DNA of 64,000 bases from Lysinibacillus agricola (GTDB lineage: Bacteria > Bacillota > Bacilli > Bacillales_A > Planococcaceae), in the NCBI RefSeq assembly GCF_016638705.1, contig NZ_CP067341.1:2111501-2175500 (forward strand). The letters are read 5' to 3'. Made by a program: the position numbers and the translations under genes. This document shows, one piece after another, positions 1-8,676 of this stretch. Below the pieces are notes generated by a model. The model was not told where the DNA came from. It did not search any database and saw nothing but the letters and a program-made list of their open reading frames with translations. Positions within the stretch are counted from its first letter, which is position 1. Each line of letters begins with the position of its first letter.

Positions 1-103
1 TGCCGAATGAAAAATACAATCCTGCAACTAATAACAATACAATGAGGATATATGTCCATAAAATATTATTAGCATCATTTACAATATTCGATATCCATTC
101 CAT
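1..103 (-). CDS. Sodium:alanine symporter (AGCS family), N-terminal fragment
   Basis: The reverse strand opens with an ATG at 103, preceded by GGAGG (115-111) at a good distance, and stays open to the window edge for 34 codons. The peptide begins MEWISNIVNDANNILWTYIL and continues into a hydrophobic helix ending GLYFSFG. This resembles the first helix of AGCS sodium/alanine symporters, where a short amphipathic start leads into a helix followed by a T-R/K-F motif. Only the first helix is visible, so the family assignment is a recognition call. The rest lies before position 1. Confidence 0.6.
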   Translation of the reverse strand, partial: MEWISNIVNDANNILWTYILIVLLLVAGLYFSFG

Positions 104-660
104 TTGCTTTCCTCCAATCTCAGTACGCTTTAGTCTACACTGTTTTTTTGTAATATATCCACTTTTTGAAAATACTGAATTATAGAAATGAATTTGATGT
201 GAAAAATATTTTTACAATAGTAGAAATATCTAGTTCAAAGTCCGGTGCAGTGACGAAGATAATAGATACTTGCTAGTACTCAATACAGAAATATGTCGAA
301 ATTTTACCGAGTAATAATACCAAAGAAAAATGTATATTGAAATGAAAAGGAGGTAACGTATAGGATTTTACTTTCTTTTGAATTGGTACTTTCTGGTGAT
401 GGTTATGTTAATTAGATATTTGCAAGGATTACGAAAAGAAAAGCTGAAGAAATGGAAGAACAGTGTTAAAGCTAGTAAAAGGTTATTTTTCGAAAATTCC
501 CTTATTTCTCCTAGGATTTTTAGTATAATAATGAAATTAAAGGCTCATCACCAAAAGTTGGGTATGAAATTTGTTAAAACTAAGTTGATTGGACGCGCCC
601 AGTCGGAACGGAAAACTACCCAATGTTATGATGAAAAGCCAAATTAAAGGGGGAAATTGC
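104..660. other. Intergenic region with a degenerate repeat
   Basis: No convincing gene is seen. An 89-codon open frame at 378-647 has no family resemblance and overlaps the racemase ribosome binding site. Positions 593-635 hold a degenerate repeat (CCCAGTCGGAACGGAAA) that aligns with 8371-8415, so this is probably an old interspersed element. The gene at 661 has its own GGGGG ribosome binding site at the end of this region. Confidence 0.5.
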
Positions 661-1359
661 GTGAAAACAATTGGCATGATTGGCGGAATGAGCTGGGAGT
701 CTTCTGCAGAGTATTATCGTTTTATGAATGAAGAGGTAAAGCAACAATTAGGAGGCTTGCATTCAGCAAAATGTATTTTGTATAGTGTAGATTTTCAAGA
801 AATCGAGAGATATCAAGCTGAGGGAGCGTGGGAGAAGGCCGGTCAAGTGCTGGGAGAAGCAGCGCAATCTTTAGAGAGTGCAGGGGCAGATTTTATTGTC
901 ATTTGTACAAATACAATGCACAAGGTCATTGATATCATTGCGGCAAAGATCACCATTCCAATTTTACATATTGCGGATGCGACAGCAAATCAAATAGAAA
1001 AAGCTAGTTTACAGAAAGTTGCCCTTCTTGGGACAAAGTACACGATGGAGCAAGATTTCTATAGAGCTAGAGTAGAGGGGTTTGGCATTGAGGTACTTGT
1101 TCCGCTTGCGAACGAGCGTACTGAGGTCAATCGTATCATTTATGAAGAATTATGCTTGGGTCGAATTGAACAAACATCGAAGGAATATTATTTACAGGTG
1201 ATTGGGAACCTTGTGCAATCGGGAGCACAAGGAATTATATTAGGCTGTACAGAGATTGGATTACTTATTAAACAGGAGGATGTTAACGTACCTGTTTTTG
1301 ATACAACAGTTTTACATGCACAGGCAGCTGTAAATATGGCGATTCATAAGGGGGATTAA
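661..1359 (+). CDS. Aspartate/glutamate racemase family protein
   Basis: This 232-residue protein belongs to the Asp/Glu racemase superfamily (YgeA/RacX-like), cofactor-independent enzymes that invert amino acids with two cysteines. The start MKTIGMIGGMSWESSAEYYR is the typical signature. The two catalytic cysteines are expected in ICTNTMH (about residue 80) and GCTEIGLL (about residue 195), and both are present. I chose GTG 661 because AAAGGGGG lies just before it; a longer in-frame start at 589 has no ribosome binding site and adds an unrelated tail. The next gene begins one base after the stop. Pairing with a DmpA-type aminopeptidase suggests a role in D-amino acid or unusual peptide use, which is inference. 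Confidence 0.85.
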   Translation: MKTIGMIGGMSWESSAEYYRFMNEEVKQQLGGLHSAKCILYSVDFQEIERYQAEGAWEKAGQVLGEAAQSLESAGADFIVICTNTMHKVIDIIAAKITIPILHIADATANQIEKASLQKVALLGTKYTMEQDFYRARVEGFGIEVLVPLANERTEVNRIIYEELCLGRIEQTSKEYYLQVIGNLVQSGAQGIILGCTEIGLLIKQEDVNVPVFDTTVLHAQAAVNMAIHKGD

Positions 1360-1360
1360 T

Positions 1361-2404
1361 ATGCCAAAAAAAGTACGAGAAATAGGGATCGTCATTGGAA
1401 CGTTACCAACTGGTGAGAAAAACTGTATTACCGATGTAGCTGGCGTACATGTAGGACATGTAACGCTTGATGAGAAAATTAATCAAGACGGAGCCTATGC
1501 ATGTACAGGAGTAACTGCGATTTTACCACATGAGGGCAATTTGTTTCAGCAAAAGGTTACTGCTGCAAGCTATGTGCTAAATGGTTTTGGGAAAACGACA
1601 GGGCTCGTTCAGGTGAATGAGCTAGGGGTTATTGAATCGCCAATTATGCTCACCAATACATTTGGCGTTCCAGCTGTAACACAAGGAACGCTGCAATTTA
1701 TGCTAGATACGAATAGTGAAATAGGTCATTCAACAGGAACTATTAATATCGTAGTCGGGGAATGTAACGATAGCTATTTAAATTCCATTCGAGAATGTCC
1801 TGTCACACCTGAGCATGCTGTGGAGGCGATTCGCAAGGCGTCAAATGAAATTGCAGTGGAAGGAGCAGTTGGTGCAGGAAAAGGAATGATGTGCTTTGGC
1901 TACAAAGGTGGGATTGGCTCATCTTCCCGAATCGTGACACATGAGTCAACGAACTATACGATAGGATGTATGGTCCTTAGTAATTTCGGGCAAAGCTCAG
2001 AGTTTCTAGCACACCAATATCTTGTTTCCAAAGCTCAAAGTGAATCAACATTATCTCCAACAGATGGCTCCATTATCATCGTACTTGCCACTGATGCTCC
2101 GCTTAGTAGTCGTCAACTGACACGTGTCATTAAACGCTGTGGCATTGGACTAGGACGTACAGGTAGTCATTTTTCACATGGTAGCGGGGATATTGTCATT
2201 GGATTCACAACAGCACACCATATCGCTCATCTATCAGATCAGCTTGTTGAAACACGTACACAACTACGTGAGGATCACCCTATTATGAATCAATTATTTG
2301 CAGCAGCTGCAGAAGCAACAGAGGAAGCCATTTTAAATTCACTATCACAGGCACAGACTACTATTGGTCGAAATGGTCATACAGTTGAAGCTTATCAATT
2401 TTGA
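1361..2404 (+). CDS. P1 family (DmpA-type) aminopeptidase
   Basis: This is a 347-residue member of peptidase family S58/P1 (DmpA, BapA), self-cleaving N-terminal-nucleophile hydrolases that release N-terminal D-amino acids, L-amino acids or beta-amino acids. The start carries ITDVAGVHVGHVTL, a hallmark of the family. The processing region reads GAVGAGKGMMCFGYKGGIG followed by SSSR, so the chain should be cut before one of these serines (about residue 188), which becomes the nucleophile. Length agrees with DmpA. There is no signal peptide, so it is cytoplasmic. It is translated directly after the racemase gene. Confidence 0.88.
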   Translation: MPKKVREIGIVIGTLPTGEKNCITDVAGVHVGHVTLDEKINQDGAYACTGVTAILPHEGNLFQQKVTAASYVLNGFGKTTGLVQVNELGVIESPIMLTNTFGVPAVTQGTLQFMLDTNSEIGHSTGTINIVVGECNDSYLNSIRECPVTPEHAVEAIRKASNEIAVEGAVGAGKGMMCFGYKGGIGSSSRIVTHESTNYTIGCMVLSNFGQSSEFLAHQYLVSKAQSESTLSPTDGSIIIVLATDAPLSSRQLTRVIKRCGIGLGRTGSHFSHGSGDIVIGFTTAHHIAHLSDQLVETRTQLREDHPIMNQLFAAAAEATEEAILNSLSQAQTTIGRNGHTVEAYQF

Positions 2405-2883
2405 CTTTATGAATGATAGGATGTCATTAGATAAAATTGGAGCATATAAATTTTAGCTCTTTACTACCAGCGAGATCGTTCTGGTTTAGCTTTGATAAAA
2501 AAAGTATTCAATGTCATATTTGTTCTTCTGTAAATGAAACCTCATCTTTAGGGCACGAAATATTAATAAAAATACTATTTTGTTGGCCTGTTTAGTAGGG
2601 AAAAAGAAAAATTTACCTTCATTTTGATTAGTATCAAAATGGAGGTTTTTTTATTACCAATTAAATTTGATTCAATTAACTAAGGCTCATCTAGTAGATT
2701 TCTTTACTTATATGAATAGAAACTTACGATCTACTAGTAATCCTGAAACAACGAAATGCCTACAAACACTTTCAATAATTAATCACTCTCTTCAAACTTA
2801 AAGGTAATAACCTTTAATAAATATTTTACTTATAGGTCATGATGTTATATGATGTAATCAAGAAAAATGAAAGAGGTAACAAA
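2405..2883. other. Intergenic region between aminopeptidase and GntR genes
   Basis: No gene was found. It holds a clear terminator at 2616-2653 (listed separately) and an imperfect inverted repeat CTAGTAGAT/ATCTACTAG around 2693-2740 that could be a regulator site in front of the GntR gene. Confidence 0.5.
2616..2653 (+). terminator. Rho-independent terminator after the racemase/aminopeptidase pair
   Basis: CCTTCATTTTGAT and ATCAAAATGGAGG form a 13-bp stem with one G-T pair and a four-base loop. The stem is followed by seven T residues. Confidence 0.85.
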
Positions 2884-3636
2884 TTGAAAAAATTGAACAA
2901 ACAATCTTCCGTACCTCTGTATATTCAATTGAAAGAAGTTCTGACAGAATATATAGAGAAAAATATGACAATTGGGGAAGTTCTTCCAACTGAAAAAGAA
3001 CTAGAAAAACTTTATGGTGTTAGCAGAATGACAGTCCGAAACGCTATAGATGAGTTACAAAGAAGTGGTGTTGTTGTTAAGCAGCAAGGAAGAGGAACTT
3101 TTGTTAACAATAACAAAATGACACAAGATATTGGAACTATTTTTAGCTGGACTGAAGAAATGGGGATTAAGCAGAAAAAATCTTTAACTTTGGAAACAAG
3201 TATTCAGGAAGTAGAACCTTCAAAAAAATTGCGTGACTCTTTAAAACTGGGGCCAGACGAAAAAGTTGTATCTATTGCAAGGGTACGTGCAGTCGAAAAT
3301 GAGCCAGTTGTTATAATGATAAATTATTTAAGAAACAAGTATGTCCCGAACTTGGAAAAAAACGGTCTATCTTCTGATTCTTTATATAAGGATTTAGAGG
3401 AAATATACAACATTTTTTTAGAAAGTGCTGAGGAGGTTATAACAGCTAGGTCTGCTACCTCATATGAAGCAACTAAATTAAGGGTTCCGGAAGGCACTGC
3501 CGTCTTACACGTTAGAAGAACTTCATTCATAAAGAACAAAGTTCCTGTAGAAGTAGTAGATATGGTTGTACGTGGCGATAGATATGAGTATTTTGTTGAA
3601 CTAGAAGGCCGAAGAAAAAAACACATCATTCCATAA
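2884..3636 (+). CDS. GntR family regulator with UTRA domain
   Basis: This 250-residue protein has an N-terminal winged helix-turn-helix (about residues 8-75) containing LPTEKELEKLYGVSRMTVRN and QQGRGTFV, typical of the HutC subfamily of GntR. A UTRA effector domain follows (about 95-245). The start is probably TTG 2884, with AAAGAGGT at 2870-2877; a start at 2839 in the same frame lacks a ribosome binding site. It stands 17 bases before the PTS genes and is the likely local repressor. UTRA domains bind small molecules, commonly sugar phosphates or acids, which fits a PTS substrate or its lactone product. Confidence 0.9.
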   Translation: MKKLNKQSSVPLYIQLKEVLTEYIEKNMTIGEVLPTEKELEKLYGVSRMTVRNAIDELQRSGVVVKQQGRGTFVNNNKMTQDIGTIFSWTEEMGIKQKKSLTLETSIQEVEPSKKLRDSLKLGPDEKVVSIARVRAVENEPVVIMINYLRNKYVPNLEKNGLSSDSLYKDLEEIYNIFLESAEEVITARSATSYEATKLRVPEGTAVLHVRRTSFIKNKVPVEVVDMVVRGDRYEYFVELEGRRKKHIIP

Positions 3637-3653
3637 ACTTAAGGAGAGATATA

Positions 3654-4094
3654 ATGTTACCAATAAAATTTGAACAAATTGCATTAGATGTGGAGCTTAC
3701 ATCTCCTGAAGAAGCCATTCAATTCGCTGGAGATTTACTGCTTCAATCTAACAGTGTTGAACAAAGTTATGTAGAAGAAATGATTAATGGTTATAAAAAG
3801 TTAGGTTCCTACATTGTGTTAGCACCTAACATAGCTATTCCACACGCAAGACCAGAATTCGGAGTGAACGAACAATGTATAGCTTTTGTGAGAGTCAAAA
3901 CTCCTCTATCTTTTGGACATCCACAAAATGATGACGTTAAACTTATTATTCCGATTGGGGGTGTAGACAAACAATTTCACTTAGATATGTTAAGAGATTT
4001 AAGCGCCGTCTTGATGAATGAAGAAAAAGTAACTAGGTTAAAAGAGTCAACTGACACAATGGAAATCTATAATATTTTGAGAGGAGTTAGTTAA
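3654..4094 (+). CDS. PTS EIIA component, fructose/mannitol/ascorbate type
   Basis: This 146-residue cytoplasmic phosphocarrier takes phosphate from HPr and passes it to EIIB. The site is in APNIAIPHARPE, with phosphorylated His about residue 64, matching the PTS_EIIA type-2 domain. It has AAGGAGAG before ATG 3654 and ends one base before the EIIB gene. Together with the next two genes it forms a complete three-subunit permease of the ascorbate (Sga/Ula) class. The sequence does not reveal the actual sugar. Confidence 0.9.
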   Translation: MLPIKFEQIALDVELTSPEEAIQFAGDLLLQSNSVEQSYVEEMINGYKKLGSYIVLAPNIAIPHARPEFGVNEQCIAFVRVKTPLSFGHPQNDDVKLIIPIGGVDKQFHLDMLRDLSAVLMNEEKVTRLKESTDTMEIYNILRGVS

Positions 4095-4095
4095 A

Positions 4096-4383
4096 ATGTT
4101 TATTTTGACTGTTTGTGGTATGGGGTTTGGAACGAGTTTAATGTTACTAATGGAAATTCAAGATTTAGGAAATAAAAATGGTTTTACAATTGATGGAGAA
4201 GCTACCGATTTAAGTTCTGCAAAAGGAAAAAACGCCGATTTGATAGTAGCATCAAGCGAAATAGCGCAAGAACTTGAAAATAATGATATACCTGTAGTAC
4301 CCATCATTAACTTACTGGATAAAAATGAAATTGAAGAAAAAGTACTGCCATATATTACGGAATACCATACACGAGGAGGATAA
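4096..4383 (+). CDS. PTS EIIB component, SgaB/UlaB-like
   Basis: This 95-residue protein starts MFILTVCGMGFGTSLMLLM. Cys7 in the P-loop-like CGMGFGTS motif is the expected phosphorylation site of EIIB subunits of the ascorbate/galactitol class. It sits between EIIA and EIIC with almost no spacing, so the three are surely co-translated. Confidence 0.9.
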   Translation: MFILTVCGMGFGTSLMLLMEIQDLGNKNGFTIDGEATDLSSAKGKNADLIVASSEIAQELENNDIPVVPIINLLDKNEIEEKVLPYITEYHTRGG

Positions 4384-4386
4384 AAT

Positions 4387-5655
4387 ATGCTAAGTTTTAT
4401 TACTGGAGTTTTATCAACCCCTGCCTTTATTTTAGGGATAATCGCAGCTATTGGGCTTATAGCTCTCAAAAAATCTGGATCCGATATTATTAAAGGTACT
4501 TTAAAAACTATTTTTGGCTTCATCATGCTACAACAAGGGGCAAACATCATTGTAAGTAGCTTGGTTCCATTTAGTCAAATGTTTGAAAGCGCTTTCAAAT
4601 TAACTGGCGTTATAGCAGAAGATAATGCTATAGCTGCTGCTGTGCAAAATGTTCTAGGAACAGAAACTTCTTTAATTCTAGTTTTTGGTTTTATCGTCAA
4701 CGTTATACTAGCCAGAATAACAAAATGGAAATATATCTTCTTAACTGGCCATATGATGTTTTCTTTTGCTGCGACAATGGCAATCGTTTTTGATCAAATG
4801 GGCATTCACGGATGGAAAGCTATTCTACTAGGCTCATTAATTCAAGGGATTTCCAGTGTGCTATTTCCTGCATTAGCACAGCCTTTCGTAAGAAAAGTAA
4901 CTAATAACGATAGTGTAGGATTTGGATTTTGGGGGAGTTCCCTTGTTTGGATAAGTGGTTGGATTGGTGGGAAATTGGGAAATAAAGAACACTCGGCTGA
5001 GAACATGAATGTTCCAAAGCAGTTAGATTTCTTAAAAGAAATGTCAATATTAATGGGAATTGTTATGTCTATTATTTATTTAGTCACTTCATTCTTTGTC
5101 GACACTAAACTTATGAATGAGCTTTCGGGTGGTCAAAATATTGCTCTCTTTGCAATCATGCAAGCGTTCACTTTTGTTGTCGGTATTCTTGTATTATTAC
5201 AAGGAGTTAGAATGTTCCTAGGTGAGTTAGTACCTGCTTTCAAAGGAATTAGCGAAAAACTTGTTCCAGGTGCAAAACCAGCGCTAGATATCCCTATTTT
5301 CTATTCTTTTGCACCAACGGCAACGACTATAGGATTTTTATTTGCCTTAGTAGGTGGATTGGGAGCAACACTCATTTCTACTATGCTACCTGTTGTGGTC
5401 TTACCTTCCGTGATTGGTTTATTCTTTATGGGAGGAGCTGCAGGTGTATTCGGGAATGCAATGGGGGGACGTCGTGGCGCCATAATTGCTGGCGTGGTAC
5501 TAGGATTTTCATTTCAAATGATAGTGGCCCTAGCTTATCCAATTATTGATTTGAGCGACTATGGCATAAGCGGATTGTGGTTTGCGTCTACAGATGCTAT
5601 TATCGTCGCTTTACTTATTAGATTAATCGGTTCCCTGTTTGGTATTACAATATAA
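4387..5655 (+). CDS. PTS EIIC component, SgaT/UlaA family
   Basis: This 422-residue membrane protein has about ten or eleven hydrophobic segments and matches the ascorbate-type EIIC (SgaT/UlaA) family. Family-like stretches include ILARITKWKYIFLTGHMMF and the glycine-rich FMGGAAGVFGNAMGGRRGAI near the C-terminus. It forms the sugar channel and is phosphate-coupled through EIIB. The family is known for L-ascorbate, but homologues next to phosphotriesterase-like lactonases probably carry other sugar acids or lactones. GAGGA stands before ATG 4387. Confidence 0.9.
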   Translation: MLSFITGVLSTPAFILGIIAAIGLIALKKSGSDIIKGTLKTIFGFIMLQQGANIIVSSLVPFSQMFESAFKLTGVIAEDNAIAAAVQNVLGTETSLILVFGFIVNVILARITKWKYIFLTGHMMFSFAATMAIVFDQMGIHGWKAILLGSLIQGISSVLFPALAQPFVRKVTNNDSVGFGFWGSSLVWISGWIGGKLGNKEHSAENMNVPKQLDFLKEMSILMGIVMSIIYLVTSFFVDTKLMNELSGGQNIALFAIMQAFTFVVGILVLLQGVRMFLGELVPAFKGISEKLVPGAKPALDIPIFYSFAPTATTIGFLFALVGGLGATLISTMLPVVVLPSVIGLFFMGGAAGVFGNAMGGRRGAIIAGVVLGFSFQMIVALAYPIIDLSDYGISGLWFASTDAIIVALLIRLIGSLFGITI

Positions 5656-5675
5656 AATTTAAAGGAGTGATAAAT

Positions 5676-6593
5676 ATGACTGACAAAATTAGAACTGTTT
5701 TAGGTGATATTAGCAAAGAAGCACTAGGGTTTACTTATTCTCATGAACATTTATGGTGTTGTCCTCCTCCACAACAAAAAGATCGTGACTTTGAACTAAC
5801 AAATTACGAAGCTTCCCTAGAAGAATTAAAAACATTTAAAAAAATCGGGGGTGAAACTTTGGTAGATGCTTCTACCCTCGACTATGGAAGAGATGGTAAT
5901 AAACTTAAAAAAATGGCTGAGGAAAGTGGCGTTAATGTATTAGGGGTCACGGGTTTCAATAAACATATCTATTTTGATGATTGGGTTGAAACAGAAAGTA
6001 TCGATCAAATTGTAGTTAGATTAGTTCATGATATACAAGTTGGAATGGATGGATCCGATGCAAAAGCTGGAATATTAAAGGCTGGATCATGGTATAACGT
6101 TATACATCCACTGGAAGAAAAGATAACACGAGCTGTCGGTAGAGCCCAAAAAATAACCGGTGCTCCTGTATGGTTACATACTGAATCTGGAACACAGGGA
6201 ATAGAAATGTTAGATATTTTAGAGGATGAAGGGGTAGACTTGCATTTGGTTGCTGTAGGACATAGTGATAGAAATGCTGATCCTTATTATCACTTAAATA
6301 TTTTAGAACGTGGTGCCTATATCCAATTCGATGGACCTGGGAAAGTTAAATATTATCCGGATAATATTAGAATAGATTTAATTAAAAATGTTCTGGCACA
6401 TGGATATGGTCATAAGTTACTCATATCAGGAGATATGGGGCGACAAAGCTATTTACACGCTTATGGTGGTGGTCCTGGCTTTAGATATATTAAACAAAAA
6501 TTCATTCCTAGAATGTTGAACGAACGAATTTCCCAACATGCTATTAATCAAATTTTCTATACAAACCCAGCTGATTGGTTAGCAAAATTTTAG
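5676..6593 (+). CDS. Phosphotriesterase-family (COG1735) hydrolase, probable sugar-lactone phosphatase-type lactonase
   Basis: This 305-residue TIM-barrel metallohydrolase starts at ATG 5676. An in-frame GTG at 5667 lies inside the GGAGTG ribosome binding site and is unlikely. Metal ligands are visible: His23-x-His25 in TYSHEHLW, a lysine in AGILKAG, His in LHTESG, His in VGHSDRN and Asp in ISGDMGRQ. Studied COG1735 members encoded near PTS genes hydrolyse phosphorylated pentono- or related sugar lactones, and this context is the same. I therefore infer opening of a lactone phosphate made by uptake through the adjacent PTS. It is not expected to be a pesticide phosphotriesterase. Confidence 0.85.
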   Translation: MTDKIRTVLGDISKEALGFTYSHEHLWCCPPPQQKDRDFELTNYEASLEELKTFKKIGGETLVDASTLDYGRDGNKLKKMAEESGVNVLGVTGFNKHIYFDDWVETESIDQIVVRLVHDIQVGMDGSDAKAGILKAGSWYNVIHPLEEKITRAVGRAQKITGAPVWLHTESGTQGIEMLDILEDEGVDLHLVAVGHSDRNADPYYHLNILERGAYIQFDGPGKVKYYPDNIRIDLIKNVLAHGYGHKLLISGDMGRQSYLHAYGGGPGFRYIKQKFIPRMLNERISQHAINQIFYTNPADWLAKF

Positions 6594-6603
6594 GAGTGAT
6601 TAA

Positions 6604-7254
6604 ATGAAACTTGATAATTTAATGGCCATAATAAGAGATGTTTCGCCAAACGATATTGTTCCAATAGCTCAAGCCTTAATTGATGAAGGGATAACGAATT
6701 TAGAAGTCTCATTAAGTAATGAAACGTTGGGTATAGAATGTATTGAAACTTTAGCCTCTCATTTTACACCGCAACAAATTTATTTAGGAGCAGGTACTGT
6801 TCTAAATGAAGAACAGTTGTATTCAGTAAAAAATGCGGGAGTTCAGTATATTATTACTCCTGGTTGGAATAAAGAACTAGTGAAGAAAGCTTTAGAAACA
6901 GATTTAACAGTATATCCAGGAGTACTCACTCCTGGAGAAATTGCCGAAGCTTTAGAACTGAACATTGACTACCTCAAGCTATTTCCTATTAATAGTCTCA
7001 ATGAGAATTATTTAAAAGCTATTAGTGGTCCGTTTCCCAAGATAAATATTATGGCTGTTGGTGGAGTTACACCGGAAAATATTGAATTCTATAAAAAATT
7101 AGGTATACATCACTTTGGGATTGGCAGTGAACTAGTTTCTAGAGGAGCAACTCAAAATGATATCCCTGTTATTAAAAGTAATGCTAAATTATTTATTAAT
7201 TCAATAAAGAAAGCGAATGAAATTGATGGAAAATCAACCGAAACTAATGATTAA
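6604..7254 (+). CDS. KDPG/KHG aldolase family protein
   Basis: This 216-residue class I aldolase is related to 2-keto-3-deoxy-6-phosphogluconate aldolase (Eda). ITNLEVSL holds the general-base Glu, PGVLTPGEIAEAL is the conserved loop, and DYLKLFPIN holds the Schiff-base Lys (about residue 124). AVGGVTPENIEFY and GIGSELV form the phosphate-binding end. It should cleave a 2-keto-3-deoxy sugar-acid phosphate to pyruvate plus an aldehyde, downstream of the lactonase. TTAGGAGTG precedes the start. Its end overlaps the next gene. Confidence 0.85.
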   Translation: MKLDNLMAIIRDVSPNDIVPIAQALIDEGITNLEVSLSNETLGIECIETLASHFTPQQIYLGAGTVLNEEQLYSVKNAGVQYIITPGWNKELVKKALETDLTVYPGVLTPGEIAEALELNIDYLKLFPINSLNENYLKAISGPFPKINIMAVGGVTPENIEFYKKLGIHHFGIGSELVSRGATQNDIPVIKSNAKLFINSIKKANEIDGKSTETND

Positions 7255-7975
7255 TATGACACGAGACGAAGTTAAAAAGAGTTTAGATGAATTTCCTGTT
7301 GTAATATTACCTTTAGGAGCAACTGAACAACACGGTCACCATTTACCATTAGGTGTAGATATTTACCTCTCCGAATATTTTTCGAAGGAAGTGGCCAAAG
7401 CAACTGGTGCTCTTGTAGCACCAACACTTCCCTTTGGCTATTCATGGGTTTGGCGAGATATTCCTGGAACTATATCGCTACAACAAGATTTAGTAGAAGC
7501 CGTTATCAAAGATGTTGCTCATAGCGTATCACGTTATGGGGGAAAGATGCTTGTTTTAATAAATGGGCATGATTCTAACAACTCATCTATGAAGTATGCA
7601 GTTAGAGAGTTGGAAGATGAGCTTGATATGCCAGTCATTTACCTCTTCTATCCTCGATTGAGTGAAATAATTAAAGAAGTATGTGAGTCTCCAACTTGGA
7701 ATGGTATGATTCATGCGTGCGAGTTTGAGACCTCATTAATGCTCCATGTTAATGAAACACTAGTTGATATGGACAAATCTATTAAGGAATATCCTGAGAC
7801 ACCAGATCTCTACGGAGCATCTACAATTTCACTTGGTGATTTAAGTAAAAGTGGTGTATTCGGAGATTCCACTCTTGCTACAAAAGACAAAGGTAAGAAA
7901 ATGGCAGAAATATTTACTGATAAAATGATTAAACTAGTAAATGAAGGCTATAAAGAATTTGTTATAAGACAATAA
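7217..7975 (+). CDS. Creatininase family protein
   Basis: This is a 252-residue member of the creatininase/ArfB/MftE amidohydrolase family. The metal-binding segment LPLGATEQHGHHLPLGVDIY holds the Glu, His and Asp ligands, and LINGHDSNNSS and HACEFETSLM are also family motifs. The start may be ATG 7217 (AAAGAAAG just before it, 38-bp overlap with the aldolase) or ATG 7247 (8-bp overlap, closer to the usual family N-terminus). Known members hydrolyse cyclic amides or peptide bonds. Its reaction in this pathway is unknown, but opening or deamidating a sugar-acid derivative is possible. It ends the operon. Confidence 0.82.
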   Translation: MKLMENQPKLMINMTRDEVKKSLDEFPVVILPLGATEQHGHHLPLGVDIYLSEYFSKEVAKATGALVAPTLPFGYSWVWRDIPGTISLQQDLVEAVIKDVAHSVSRYGGKMLVLINGHDSNNSSMKYAVRELEDELDMPVIYLFYPRLSEIIKEVCESPTWNGMIHACEFETSLMLHVNETLVDMDKSIKEYPETPDLYGASTISLGDLSKSGVFGDSTLATKDKGKKMAEIFTDKMIKLVNEGYKEFVIRQ

Positions 7976-8244
7976 TAGTATGCATACAAAAAGACCTCTG
8001 ATAAATTTCACTGAAACTGGATTTAAATCTAAACCTTACACATTAGCCATACCATCAGTAATTTAGAAGCGGAGCTAGAGCTATCTCTTATTATCCGCAA
8101 TCGTCCATAATACCAGAAGCCAATAAACGAATTATATCTACATGCATAGGAACTTTCATAGCGATATAATCTGTTAAACTACTGACCTAGAGTAGCTTCA
8201 AATTGTTCGTAAAATGGTAATTTCACTATATTATATTCGACCTT

Positions 8245-8338
8245 GCGAAAAAATGAAAATTTCGTTAGGTCTTATTGGTGTGTGAAAAGTTTAGCTGGGA
8301 GGGGTACCCCTCCCAGCTAAACAAATTCAATTTTTCGC
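8245..8338. repeat. Nested inverted repeat with a perfect 34-bp palindrome
   Basis: The core at 8289-8322 is a perfect loopless palindrome with arm GTTTAGCTGGGAGGGGT. Around it, GCGAAAAAATGAA (8245-8257) pairs with TTCAATTTTTCGC (8326-8338) at 12 of 13 positions. There is no T-tract, so it is not a standard terminator. It may be a small MITE-like element or a bidirectional transcription block after the PTS operon. Confidence 0.75.
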
Positions 8339-8599
8339 ATAAAATTTATCTGAAATCACTGGAGGTAAGAAAGCACCCAGTCGAAACGGAAATCAACCAC
8401 ACGTTATGGCGAATAAGGAAATCCTCGAAGAGTCTTAAATTCGTCATTTTTTATTATATTTCGGTAATCTTCTATCCCCTCCATGAATAAAATTCCTAAA
8501 TAGGTGAAAAAACATTGTCTTTCGACTTCTTGCATCAATTATTTGGCGTATGTTGTTTGAAAAGAAGAGAATAGCTATTACTCTGTAATATTGATTTTT

Positions 8600-8628
8600 T
8601 TAACTAGTCAATAAATTTAAGGTATGAT
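8600..8628 (+). promoter_or_regulatory. Probable sigma-A promoter of the muropeptide operon
   Basis: TTAACT (8600-8605) and TATGAT (8623-8628) are spaced by 17 bases, giving four and five matches to the consensus. It is upstream of the VanX-like gene and of the CodY-like box. Confidence 0.5.
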
Positions 8629-8645
8629 ACATTCAATAAAAACTG

Positions 8646-8660
8646 AATTATCTAAAAATT
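8646..8660 (+). promoter_or_regulatory. Possible CodY-binding box
   Basis: AATTATCTAAAAATT matches the CodY consensus AATTTTCWGAAAATT at 13 of 15 positions. It lies just after the expected transcription start. The Bacillus subtilis dpp operon is a classical CodY target, so the location fits, but AT-rich DNA gives chance matches. Confidence 0.45.
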
Positions 8661-8676
8661 TTATCGAATTCTGAAA

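Larger units (their letters stand above)
7976..8676. other. Long intergenic region with palindromic element and promoter
   Basis: No gene is supported. The region contains a perfect 34-bp palindrome nested in outer inverted arms (8245-8338), a degenerate CCCAGTCGAAACGGAAATC repeat at 8371-8415, and the promoter and possible CodY site of the muropeptide operon. A 71-codon frame at 8275-8490 reads through the palindrome and is spurious. Confidence 0.6.

Noticed and set aside
378..647. 89-codon ORF before the racemase gene
   Set aside because: It has Lys-rich composition without domain resemblance, no convincing ribosome binding site, and it runs into the racemase translation start.
5676..6593. 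Calling the phosphotriesterase homologue an organophosphate hydrolase
   Set aside because: PTS and aldolase neighbours and the COG1735-type motifs point to sugar lactone phosphates.
8275..8490. 71-codon ORF
   Set aside because: It reads through the 34-bp palindrome and the degenerate CCCAGTCG repeat, lacks a ribosome binding site and has no family signal.
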